In this document: positions 15,179-23,135 of the stretch, in pieces
Layout of the letters: every line of letters starts with the position of its first letter
Position numbering within the stretch: position 1 is the stretch's first letter
Program-made: the position numbers and the translations under genes
The notes under the pieces: generated by a model
Told to the model about the DNA's origin: nothing
Database searches by the model: none
What the model saw: only the letters and a program-made list of their open reading frames with translations
Assembly: GCA_964250925.1 (NCBI GenBank)
Contig: CAXUHU010000029.1
Coordinates: 1-35,334, forward strand
Source of the DNA: BOG-908 sp964250925
Lineage (GTDB): Bacteria; Pseudomonadota; Alphaproteobacteria; Acetobacterales; Acetobacteraceae
Direction of reading: 5' to 3'
DNA: 35,334 bases

Positions 15179-16747
15179 TCAGGCGACCAGGAAATCCTCG
15201 TGCGTCTCGCCCGCGGTGCGGTTGAACACGGCCAGCACCGGCAGGCCGGTCGCCGCCTCCAGCCCCTCGGCGGTCAGGAACACCGGACGCAGCACGAAAC
15301 GGGCAACAAGCCAGCCGGCGGCGGCGACCAGGCCCAGCACAAAGCCGGCTGCCGCCAGCATCAGCGGTATGGCGCGCGGCATCTGCGGCATCAGCGCCGG
15401 CTGGATCACGCGAACATTGGCTAGCCGACGTGAATCCTCCGCTTCGCTCAGGCGCCGTTCGGCGAGGATTCGGCTGGTTTCCCGGTAGTCCTGCTCGGCG
15501 CTGGCTTTCTGGCGCTGCAGGGCGGCCAACCCCGCCTCGTCGCCATCCAGCCGCGCCAGCAACGACGCAATCGCCCGCTGCTGCTGCTGACCCGCAGCCT
15601 CGCGCGCCTGCGCGGCAGCCAGTTCGGCCGAAGCACGCGCATGATCCAGGTGCAGCGGATCGAGGCTGGGATTGCGCCCGCGCCGCACCACGGACGCTGC
15701 TGCATCGTGCAAAAGGCGGTCGCGCTCGGCCTCGTGCGAGGCGATCTGCGCGCGCAATCCGGTCACGACCCGGCTGGTGTCCTTGTACTTGTCGCCCGCC
15801 GCGGCCAGTTTGGCCCGCAGGTCCTGCAGCCCGGCATTGACGGCCAGCAGGCGCGCATCGGGGTCGTTCTCCTGATAGAAGCCGATCGTCGGCGGTTCTT
15901 CCTGCAGCACGCGGCCGAGGGCGGAAAGCCTGGCCTGATACTCGCTGGCCGCTGCGGACGCTTCGGCCAGATGCTGCTCGGTCTCGCTTGCCCGGTGCAG
16001 AAGCAAGCCGCGCTCCTGGTCGTAATCCGAGATGGCGTGATCGCGCTTGAAGGCGGCTAGGGCCTGGTCTGTGGCTGCCACCGCCCGGCCGGCTGCCTCG
16101 GCTTCGTGGCGCACCAGTTCGAGCTGCGGGTCGTCGTAGAGCCGGCTGCGCCGGGCCGCATACAGGCCGAGCAGCGTGTTGAGCGTCGTTGCCGCCCGCT
16201 CCGCGTTGCGGTTGTCGAAGGTGAGCGTGATGACGTTGGCGTCCTTCGCCGGCAGGACGGACAGGTTGGCGGCAAACCGGCGCAGCCCCTGTTCTTCGCG
16301 CACGGCCTGTTCGTCGCGCGGCGTCACGCGCCAGGGGGCCAGCACCACGCCGGCGAACCCGTGCAGCACGCTGCGGACCATGCCGCGCGCCGCCGGGTCG
16401 AACACGTCGGGATAGACCAGCGACGGCCCGATCTTGTGCAGCGTCGCCGAGTGCAAGTCGTCGCTGCCGAGTATCTCGGTTTCGGTCTTCATGATCTGGT
16501 CGAGCGCCAGAGCGCTGGCATTGGCGTCGTGCGAGCCGGCGGCGGCGCGGACGGTGAATTCCGGCGAGGGCAGCACGGCCAGCGTGGCCGTGGCGCGGTA
16601 GCTTGGGGTCAGCAGCGCGGCAGCGAGCAGGAACAGCCCCAGCACGGCGCCGAACACGGCCGCCGCCCCGCGGCGCTGAGTATAGGCGTGGCAGACGAAC
16701 TCGCGCAGGGGGGCAGCGGGCGGCGTGAGCCCTGCCGACGGCTCCAT
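15179..16747 (-). CDS. Wzz/GumC-type polysaccharide co-polymerase
   Basis: 522-aa inner membrane protein of the PCP class that sets chain length or export of surface polysaccharide. Layout: cytosolic N-terminus, TM1 about 27-47, a large periplasmic part with long coiled-coil helices (about 225-450; QLELVRHEAEAAGRAV, LHLDHARASAELAAAQ), then Pro-rich MPQMPRAIP and TM2 about 460-483. The C-terminus is short, with no Walker motifs, so the tyrosine-kinase half of PCP-2a proteins is absent. The other polysaccharide genes lie about 8 kb away. It is divergent from petA, and transcription runs toward pnt across a 139-nt gap that shows no clear feature. Confidence 0.87.
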   Translation of the reverse strand: MEPSAGLTPPAAPLREFVCHAYTQRRGAAAVFGAVLGLFLLAAALLTPSYRATATLAVLPSPEFTVRAAAGSHDANASALALDQIMKTETEILGSDDLHSATLHKIGPSLVYPDVFDPAARGMVRSVLHGFAGVVLAPWRVTPRDEQAVREEQGLRRFAANLSVLPAKDANVITLTFDNRNAERAATTLNTLLGLYAARRSRLYDDPQLELVRHEAEAAGRAVAATDQALAAFKRDHAISDYDQERGLLLHRASETEQHLAEASAAASEYQARLSALGRVLQEEPPTIGFYQENDPDARLLAVNAGLQDLRAKLAAAGDKYKDTSRVVTGLRAQIASHEAERDRLLHDAAASVVRRGRNPSLDPLHLDHARASAELAAAQAREAAGQQQQRAIASLLARLDGDEAGLAALQRQKASAEQDYRETSRILAERRLSEAEDSRRLANVRVIQPALMPQMPRAIPLMLAAAGFVLGLVAAAGWLVARFVLRPVFLTAEGLEAATGLPVLAVFNRTAGETHEDFLVA

Positions 16748-16819
16748 CAGTGGGCACTCCGGGCGATACGAGACATACGCGCGTGCATGGCGGACCCATC
16801 AATACAGCTCCGGTTGTGT

Positions 16820-16846
16820 CACACGTCGAAACGATCGTCGAGTGTG
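16820..16846. promoter_or_regulatory. Imperfect inverted repeat between the co-polymerase gene and petA
   Basis: CACAC-G-TCGA (16820-16829) and TCGAGTGTG (16838-16846) pair with one bulged base around the palindrome ACGATCGT. The site sits in the 192-nt divergent promoter region, about 75 nt from one start and 95 nt from the other. It could be an operator for either gene. No clear -35/-10 pair was found here. Confidence 0.35.
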
Positions 16847-16939
16847 CGTCTGCCGGCCGCCGACGGCGCGGGGGCTATGCAAACCGCGCGGTTGAGGCCA
16901 CTTAGCTGGCCAAAGCGCCGTTTCATTTTAGGATGATCC

Positions 16940-17614
16940 ATGTCTTCGACCACGCACGCCGACCACGCCCCTGGCGGGACCCATCCCCCTGCCGGTGGCG
17001 CCGAGCCAACCCGACGCGACTTCCTGACGCTGCTGGCGCTCTCGGGCGCCGCCGTGGGCGCGGGTGCCATCGCCTGGCCGTTCATCGACAGCATGGAGCC
17101 GGCCGCCGACACGCTGGCCGCCGGCGAGCCGATCGACGTGGACGTGAGCAAGCTCGCCGCCGGCCAACAGATCGTGGTGGTGTGGCGCGGCAAGCCGATC
17201 TTCATCGTGCACCGCACGCCCGAGGGTTTGCAGACGCTGCAGGACCCCAAGACGATACGCGTGCTGAGCGACCCGAACAGCAAGGTGCTGCAGCAGCCTC
17301 CCTACGCGGAGAACTGGCACCGCTCGGTCGATCCCACCTACGCGGTGATGGTCGGCATCTGCACCCATCTCGGCTGCGTGCCCACCTTCTTCCCCAACAT
17401 CAGCGCCACCGACCCGGCGCCCAACTGGCCCGGCGGGTATCTGTGCCCCTGCCACGGCTCGAAATACGACTTGGCGGGGCGGGTGTATTCGGGCGTGCCG
17501 GCGCCTTACAACCTGCCGGTGCCGCCGTATCACATGGCAAACGAAAAGACGGTAAGGATCGGCGAGAACCCGACCGGACAAACGTTTGATTTGAACACCG
17601 TGGTGCAGATCTAG
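16940..17614 (+). CDS. petA: Rieske iron-sulfur protein of cytochrome bc1
   Basis: 224 aa. It passes electrons from ubiquinol to cytochrome c1 in complex III. A twin-arginine motif TRRDFLTLLA (24-33) precedes the single membrane helix, as expected for a Tat-inserted Rieske anchor. Cluster boxes CTHLGC (141-146) and CPCHGS (169-174) are complete, so the four [2Fe-2S] ligands and the disulfide pair are present. The N-terminus has a His/Gly/Pro-rich extension of about 22 residues. ATG 16940 has AGGA 6 nt before. The usual partners petB and petC do not follow; zwf converges from the other strand 47 nt after the stop. Confidence 0.96.
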   Translation: MSSTTHADHAPGGTHPPAGGAEPTRRDFLTLLALSGAAVGAGAIAWPFIDSMEPAADTLAAGEPIDVDVSKLAAGQQIVVVWRGKPIFIVHRTPEGLQTLQDPKTIRVLSDPNSKVLQQPPYAENWHRSVDPTYAVMVGICTHLGCVPTFFPNISATDPAPNWPGGYLCPCHGSKYDLAGRVYSGVPAPYNLPVPPYHMANEKTVRIGENPTGQTFDLNTVVQI

Positions 17615-17661
17615 GCCGAACGGCCCCGATCCCGCCTACCTGCCAGTGCCGGTCGCGGACA

Positions 17662-19143
17662 TCAGCTTAGCTCCTCGTGCCACGTCCGCCCGTCGCGCTC
17701 GATGAGCGCGATCGCCGCGGTGGGACCCCAGCTTCCGGCCGCATAGGGGCGCGGACGCTCGCCGCTCGCCTGCCACGCGTCCAGGATCGGCTCCACCCAC
17801 AGCCACGCCGCCTCCACCTCGTCGCGGCGCATGAACAGGGTGGCGTTGCCGCGGACCGTGTCCATCAGCAGCCGCTCGTAGGCGTCGGGGTAGCGGATGC
17901 TGAATGCCTGCTCGAAGCTGATGTCCAGCTCGGCCGGGCGCAGGCGCAGGCCGCCAGGGCCGGGGTCCTTGGTCATCATGCCGAGCCGTATCCCCTCTTC
18001 GGGTTGCAGGCGGATCACCAGGCGGTTCGGCTGCACCTCGCCCGCCTCGCGCGGGAAGACCGAGATCGGGACGTCGCGGAACTGGATCACCACCTCGCTC
18101 ACCTTCTGCGGCAGGCGCTTGCCGGTGCGCAGGTAGAACGGCACGTTGGCCCAACGCCAGGTGCGCACCTCCGCCTTCAGCGCCACGAACGTCTCGGTCT
18201 CGCTCGTGCGGTCCTCCCCCAAATCCTTCAGGTAACCATCGACCGACTTGCCGGCGACCGCGCCGGCCGCATACTGCCCGCGCACCGTCAGGTGGCCCAC
18301 CTCGTGCGGCGCCATCGGCCGCAACGCGCGCAGCACTTTCAACTTTTCGTCGCGCAGCGCCTCGGCGGCCAAGCTGATCGGCGGCTCCATAGCCAGCAGG
18401 CACATCAGCTGCAGCAGGTGGTTCTGCACCATGTCGCGCAGCGCGCCGGAATGGTCGTAATAGGCGCCGCGGCCTTCCACCCCCACCGTCTCGCCCACCG
18501 TGATCTGCACGTGGTCGATCACGTCGGCATTCCACAGCCGCTCGAAGATCACGTTGGCGAAGCGCAGCGCCAGCAGGTTCTGCACCGTCTCCTTGCCCAG
18601 GAAATGGTCGATCCGGTAGGTCTGCCGCTCGGTGAACACCTGGCCCACGTCGTCGATGATCTGCCGGGCCGAATCCAGGTCGTGGCCGATCGGCTTTTCC
18701 AGCACCACCCGGCTGCGCTCGGTCACCAGCTTCTGCGCCTGCAGGTTCTTGCAGACCGCGCCGTATAGGTCCGGCGACGTCGCCAGGTAGAACACCCGCA
18801 CCCGGTCCGCACCGTCGGCCAACACGCCGTCCAGCTGCTCCCAGCCGTCCCGCTTGGAGCCATCCACCCGGGCGTAGTGAACAAGTCCCAGAAACGCGGA
18901 CAGCGTCTCGCCCGGCAGATCCCTGGCGGCCACGTGCTCGCGCAACGCCTTCTCCGCACGCCCGCGATACGTCTCGTCCGTGAGGTCCGAGCGGGCGGCG
19001 GCGATGATCCGGCACGCGGTGGAAAACTGCTTGTCGGCAAAGCGGTGATACAGCGCCGGCAGCAGCTTTCTCAGCGTCAGGTCGCCGGTGGCGCCGAACA
19101 CGACCATGTCGAAATCGGCAACCGGTATGATGGTGGTGGCCAT
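17662..19143 (-). CDS. zwf: Glucose-6-phosphate 1-dehydrogenase
   Basis: 493 aa, typical length. It oxidises glucose-6-phosphate to 6-phosphogluconolactone, making NADPH and feeding the pentose phosphate or Entner-Doudoroff route. Nucleotide-binding GATGDLTLRKLLPAL begins near residue 18. EKPIGHD (149-155) and the active-site RIDHFLGKE (177-185, catalytic His) are intact. SD AGGAGA overlaps the pyk stop codon region and lies 5-6 nt before ATG 19143, so pyk and zwf form an operon with zwf second. The nonsense codon inside pyk could have polar effects on this gene. Confidence 0.97.
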   Translation of the reverse strand: MATTIIPVADFDMVVFGATGDLTLRKLLPALYHRFADKQFSTACRIIAAARSDLTDETYRGRAEKALREHVAARDLPGETLSAFLGLVHYARVDGSKRDGWEQLDGVLADGADRVRVFYLATSPDLYGAVCKNLQAQKLVTERSRVVLEKPIGHDLDSARQIIDDVGQVFTERQTYRIDHFLGKETVQNLLALRFANVIFERLWNADVIDHVQITVGETVGVEGRGAYYDHSGALRDMVQNHLLQLMCLLAMEPPISLAAEALRDEKLKVLRALRPMAPHEVGHLTVRGQYAAGAVAGKSVDGYLKDLGEDRTSETETFVALKAEVRTWRWANVPFYLRTGKRLPQKVSEVVIQFRDVPISVFPREAGEVQPNRLVIRLQPEEGIRLGMMTKDPGPGGLRLRPAELDISFEQAFSIRYPDAYERLLMDTVRGNATLFMRRDEVEAAWLWVEPILDAWQASGERPRPYAAGSWGPTAAIALIERDGRTWHEELS

Positions 19144-19153
19144 GGGCCGTCTC

Positions 19154-20587
19154 CTACTTCACCGTCGTCACGCGCAAAGAATTTGTAGTTCCGGCCTGGC
19201 CGAACGGAATGCCGGCGGCAACCACGACCGTGTCGCCATGCTTGGCCAAGCCCTCGCCACGCGCCAGCCGTGCCGCCAGGGTCACCGCCTCGGTCATGGT
19301 GCGGGCGTCCTGAGCGTGGGCGGCGTGCACGCCCCAGGCCAGCGCCAGGCGGCGTGCCACGCCCAGTTCGGTCACTATGGCCAGCACCGGTTGCGCCGGC
19401 CGCGCGCGCGCCACGCGCAGCGCCGTCTTGCCCGAGGACGTGAAGGCCACGATGGCGCGCGCGCCGATGTTGCGCGCGATCTCGCTGGGGGCGGCTGCAA
19501 TGGCGGCCTATACCGAGCCGTCCGGCTCGGGCCGGCCGGCATCCATGACCTGGCGCCAGCCCGGATCGGCCTCCACGCGGGTTACGATGCGATCCATCAT
19601 GGCGACCGCTTCGGCGGGATACTGCCCTGCCGCGGTCTCGCCCGAGAGCATCACCGCGTCCGCGCCGTCGAAAACGGCGCCGGCCACGTCGCTGGCCTCG
19701 GCCCGGGTGGGGGCGGGGGCGGAGATCATGCTCTCCAGCATCTGGGTGGCCACGATCACCGGTCGGCCGGCGGCTCTCGCGGCGCGCACGATGCGCTTCT
19801 GGGCGAGCGGAACCTCCTCGGGCGGCAGCTCCACGCCCAGGTCGCCGCGCGCCACCATGACCGCGTCGGCCAGCGCCACGATGGCGTCGAGCTGGTCCAG
19901 CGCCTGCGGCTTCTCGATCTTGGCCACGATCCAGGCGCGCCCGTTCGCGATGGCGCGCGCTTCGGCCACGTCTTCCGGCCGCTGCACGAAGCTGAGGCCC
20001 ACGAAATCGACGCCCTGTTCCAGCGCGAAATCCAGGTCCTGGCGGTCCTTTTCGGTGAGTGCCGGGATGTGCAGCACCACGTCCGGCACGTTGACGCCCT
20101 TGCGGTCGCTGAGCGCGCCGCCGGTCAGCACCTCGCATTCAAGGTGGCCGCCGCGTGCACGCTCCACACGCAGGCGCAGCTTGCCGTCGTCGAGCAGCAG
20201 GGTGGTGCCACCGGTGGCGGCCGAGAGGATTTCAGGGTGAGGCAGTTGCACGCGACGCGCGTTGCCGGGGGTGGGATCCTGGTCGAAGGTGAAGGCCTGG
20301 CCGGTGCTGAGGTGCACGCGCCCGCCCGCAAAGCGGCCCACGCGCAGCTTGGGGCCCTGCACGTCCGCCAGCAGCCCGATCGGCCGGCCCACGCCGGCCT
20401 CCAGCGCGCGCACCGCGGCGATGTTGGCGGCGTGGTCGGCATGGGTGCCGTGGGAGAAGTTCAGGCGGAACACGTCGGCCCCGATGTGGAACAACCGCGC
20501 GATCATCTCCGGCCCGGCGCTGGCAGGCCCCAGCGTCGCCACGATCTTCGTCTGGCGATAGCGCCGCAGCTTTGCCCGGTCTGGCAT
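19154..20587 (-). pseudogene. pyk: Pyruvate kinase interrupted by one in-frame amber codon
   Basis: Pyruvate kinase converts phosphoenolpyruvate and ADP to pyruvate and ATP. From ATG 20587 (AAGGGA 6 nt upstream) 359 codons encode the full A and B domains: TKIVATLGPAS, RLNFSHG, the active-site KIEKPQALDQLDAI, VARGDLGVE, ATQMLESM and the FDGADAVMLSGETAAGQYP segment. Then TAG occurs at 19510-19508. The same frame continues without any shift for 117 more codons of clear C-domain (EIARNIGARAIVAFTSSGKT, LGVARRLALAWGV, VAAGIPFGQAG) to a second TAG at 19154. So one base substitution (for example from GAG or CAG) splits an otherwise perfect gene of about 477 codons. Alternatives are a sequencing error, readthrough, or a working A/B-domain enzyme. 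No SD supports restart downstream. Confidence 0.85.
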
Positions 20588-20740
20588 CTGTGTTCCCTTA
20601 GGGTCGAAGCCTCGCCGCAGCGCCCGAGCTTGGACCGGCATCGGCACGTGCGACGCCGGACCTGGGTGGCTGGCGCACCGGCGCCACCGCCTAGGCCATG
20701 ACCGCGAGCGCGCCAGGCTGCCGGCCTGTGCCGCCGGCGC

Positions 20741-21382
20741 CTACCATCGGGTCAGCGGCGGCAGGATCAGCCGTGCGGCCAGGATCACGAGGCCGCACCC
20801 CACCGAATACCACAGGGCGATGTAGAGCGGATCGTCGTGCGGGCAGGCGAACACGAACACGAACGCCCCCCAGGCTGCCGACGCAATCCCGACCGCCCAG
20901 GCCGTGCCATCGACGTCGGTCGGTGCGCCGCGGCGCATCAGCAGCCCAAGACCGGCCAAGGCGGGCAGCGAGAGCAGCGCCATCTTGTAGACGCATTGCC
21001 AGCCGTCACGCCAGTTCAACCGTGGGAGCAGGACCGGCACGCCGTCGCGCAACACGTCCACGCTCCAGCCGGCGGCAAGGCAGAAGGCCAGCATCAGGGC
21101 CAGCCAGCGCAGGCCGGACCGCGGCGAGCGCGTGGGGCTGAACGAGGGCAGCGCGACGGCACCGCCCGCCAGCGCGATCAGCCCCATGCTGGCCAGCTTC
21201 CACCAGAACGACGGCTGCCGGGTCGCCGCCGGCATGTCGTGGCGCATGAAGCCGAGCCAAAGGAACAGGGCCAGTTCCGCAGCCCCGGCCAGACACAAAA
21301 GCAGCGCGTCGCGCGCGATGCTGCGCCGGCGGACGGGCCGGAGGTCTTGGGCGAGACGCCGGACCAGGACGTCAACCTGCAT
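20741..21382 (-). CDS. nrsF: NrsF-family (DUF1109) membrane anti-sigma factor
   Basis: 213 aa with six predicted membrane helices. The C-terminal CPHDDPLYIALWYSVGCGLV segment is the family signature. In Caulobacter the NrsF protein holds the ECF factor SigF inactive at the membrane until certain metals or oxidants act through two cysteines. Here Cys130 (in RDGWQC) and Cys180 (in FACPHDD) occupy matching places. The start overlaps the end of the sigma factor gene by 11 nt (21372-21382), so the pair is translationally coupled. The N-terminal 25 residues are basic and cytosolic, the probable sigma-binding face. Confidence 0.87.
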   Translation of the reverse strand: MQVDVLVRRLAQDLRPVRRRSIARDALLLCLAGAAELALFLWLGFMRHDMPAATRQPSFWWKLASMGLIALAGGAVALPSFSPTRSPRSGLRWLALMLAFCLAAGWSVDVLRDGVPVLLPRLNWRDGWQCVYKMALLSLPALAGLGLLMRRGAPTDVDGTAWAVGIASAAWGAFVFVFACPHDDPLYIALWYSVGCGLVILAARLILPPLTRW

Positions 21383-21902
21383 CGACCTGCCCTCGGACAA
21401 TGGCGGCCAGGCGGCCCAATCCGCGATGGATGTTGACCTTCACCAGCGACGTCGACTGGCCGGTGCGCGATGCGGCCTCCTCGATGCTGAAGCCCTGCAA
21501 CTTGACCAGTCGGATGACCTCGGATTGCGCCGGCTTGAGCTCCTTCAGCAGGCGCTCGAGCGAATAGGCACTCGTCACCGCGTCCTCGTGGTCGCCGATG
21601 GACATGTTGTCGCCGAGCGTCTCGGTGGCCGCCCATTTCATCGAGCGCAGCCGGTCGATCCACTTGTGACGCGCGAAGGCCGCGAGCCACGGCCCGAATG
21701 GCCGGGACGGATCAAATGTGTGGCGTTTGAGGTGCACGGCCAAAAGTGTGTCCTGGATGGCGTCGTCGATCATCGCCGGAGGCAAGCGCCCCGAGAAGTA
21801 GCGGCGGAGCCAGGCGCTGATCTCGGTGAGCAGACGGTGATACGGAGCCTGCTCGCCGCCCTGGCCCGCCACCATCCACGCGCTCCAGTCGCTCTCGGCC
21901 AT
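21372..21902 (-). CDS. ECF sigma factor partnered with NrsF (SigF-like)
   Basis: 176 aa. Region 2 is visible as DDAIQDTLLAVH (46-57) followed by RPFGPWLAAFARHKWIDRLR (67-86). Region 4 runs about 118-165 with LKPAQSEVIRLVKLQGFSIE and the helix-turn-helix TGQSTSLVKVNIHRGL. There is no region 3, as in ECF factors. ATG 21902 is preferred over 21971 because AAGGGA lies 5 nt before it and the family starts about there. It is coupled to the anti-sigma gene and preceded by a SigF-like promoter motif, indicating autoregulation. Confidence 0.92.
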   Translation of the reverse strand: MAESDWSAWMVAGQGGEQAPYHRLLTEISAWLRRYFSGRLPPAMIDDAIQDTLLAVHLKRHTFDPSRPFGPWLAAFARHKWIDRLRSMKWAATETLGDNMSIGDHEDAVTSAYSLERLLKELKPAQSEVIRLVKLQGFSIEEAASRTGQSTSLVKVNIHRGLGRLAAIVRGQVDAG

Positions 21903-22006
21903 CCCCGTCCCTTCGACTGTCCTGGCGTGGGCGCCAGCCGCCGCAGGTTGCAGCCGGGCCGCCTTCCACATCGCGGGACGGTGCGGACGACATCACGGTC
22001 CACCCA

Positions 22007-22032
22007 TTCGCGACGAAGAGCCGAACGGTTAC
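22007..22032 (-). promoter_or_regulatory. Candidate SigF-type ECF promoter (GTAACC-N16-CGAA)
   Basis: On the minus strand GTAACC (22032-22027), 16 nt, then CGAA (22010-22007) lies about 100 nt before the sigma factor gene. From memory this exact motif is the one described for SigF of Caulobacter crescentus, whose anti-sigma is NrsF. Its presence before a sigma/NrsF operon supports autoregulation. The rest of the gap 21903-22187 (285 nt) holds no gene. Confidence 0.68.
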
Positions 22033-22187
22033 GCACGCTCGTACTGGCCCAGCCGGGATGCCGGCGTGATGTCTTCGTCCCACGGCCCAACGCCGTAAAG
22101 CAGATGGCGCCGCGCCGATGCAAACGCATCGCTGCCTGCACCGGCGACCGAACTCGGCCTCCGGTGCAATGGCCGGCAACGGGACGC

Positions 22188-22742
22188 CTACTTCGCGCCC
22201 AGCAAAGCCCGTTTTACGTCCGGAACGGTCGGGTGCGCTCCGATGAACGAAGCCAGGATGACTTTGACGAAAAGCGGGTCCGCAACGTGCCCCAAGACAT
22301 GTCCGTTGACCGAGATGTTCAGTTCCTCACCGGTGAACAAGAAGTCGCTGCTGTCGCCGGAACGCATGGCCGGCACGCCGCTCAGGAATCGCGTCTCGGC
22401 CTGGGGCGGCAATTGGCAGGGTGCCTGGCAGTTGTTTTGCAGGCTCTCGCGCCAGGACCGCCGGGCCGCTGCCTGGCCCACGTCGCGGACGAAACTGAAG
22501 CGCAGGAGCTTGGGCGCGGGCGACGCCATGATCTCTGCCGCGTCCGACGACCGGTGATCGAGGTACAGCCCTGCCACGTAGATGTGCAGGCCGAGAAACG
22601 AGTAGGTACGCAGCGCCATGCCGTTCAGCACCAGGTGGGTGGTGCCTGCATCCACCCGATCGGGCATGGTCACCCCGCTCAGCTCGGCCGCCGCGGCCGG
22701 AGACCCCGCCAGAAGACATAGGGGCAGCAGGCGGGTGAACAC
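22188..22742 (-). CDS. Chalcone-isomerase-like periplasmic protein
   Basis: About 184 aa with a signal peptide (MFTRLLPLCLLAG, cleavage after AAAA). Features of the bacterial chalcone-isomerase-like family are present: LNGMALRTYSFLGLHIYVAGLYL near the N-terminus, two Cys flanking QNN (NNCQAPCQLP, an unusual pair) and a C-terminal DPLFVKVILASFIG. Bacterial members generally lack flavonoid substrates, and their role is unknown. The start is taken as GTG 22742 with GGGAGA 9 nt upstream; an upstream TTG (22787) would bury the signal peptide. It lies on the same strand as, and 285 nt before, the sigma/NrsF operon. Confidence 0.75.
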   Translation of the reverse strand: MFTRLLPLCLLAGSPAAAAELSGVTMPDRVDAGTTHLVLNGMALRTYSFLGLHIYVAGLYLDHRSSDAAEIMASPAPKLLRFSFVRDVGQAAARRSWRESLQNNCQAPCQLPPQAETRFLSGVPAMRSGDSSDFLFTGEELNISVNGHVLGHVADPLFVKVILASFIGAHPTVPDVKRALLGAK

Positions 22743-22936
22743 GTTTGGACGTCTCCCATCAGCCTGTCCGTCCCGAGACGCAGGCAATTTTGCTGATGGC
22801 TACACCAGTCGGCCAGGTCAGCCAAACGCCGGGCGGCGGCATGGGCCCGGCCGAGGGATCATCGACCCGCCGGCTGCGCGTGGCCAGGCATCGTGGGCCG
22901 GCAGTCCGGTAGAACGGACGACGTGCGTTGAAGGTA

Positions 22937-23010
22937 TGTCCCCGGCGGGATTCGAACCCACGGCCCCAGGATTAGGAATCCTGTGCTCTATCCTGCTGAG
23001 CTACGGAGAC
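22937..23010 (-). tRNA. tRNA-Arg, anticodon CCT
   Basis: A complete cloverleaf can be read on the minus strand. The acceptor stem is GTCTCCG with CGGGGAC (one T-G pair), the D-arm GCTC/GAGC, the anticodon stem CAGGA/TCCTG around loop TTCCTAA (anticodon CCT, reads AGG), and the T-arm GTGGG-TTCGAAT-CCCGC. The discriminator base is A (22937). CCA is not encoded (TAC follows), so it must be added by the CCA enzyme. A good promoter lies directly upstream. Confidence 0.96.
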
Positions 23011-23020
23011 AGCCGCCTTC

Positions 23021-23049
23021 CTCATACCGCAGCCCTGGCTGCGCGTCAG
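23021..23049 (-). promoter_or_regulatory. tRNA-Arg promoter with palindromic spacer
   Basis: Minus strand: CTGACG (23049-23044), exactly 17 nt, TATGAG (23026-23021). Transcription would start near 23014, four bases before the tRNA. The spacer is the inverted repeat CGCAGCC-AG-GGCTGCG. Confidence 0.6.
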
Positions 23050-23135
23050 TACCCGGCTTCCGCTGCCTGCAGCGCCCGTGCATCATCGCTCGACCGCACC
23101 ACCTGAGACCTCGGACGACCAAAGAAGGCCTATTG

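Noticed and set aside
19154..19450. The pyruvate kinase C domain as an independent gene from GTG 19450
   Set aside because: No SD before the GTG, and the frame is continuous with the A/B domains apart from one amber codon.
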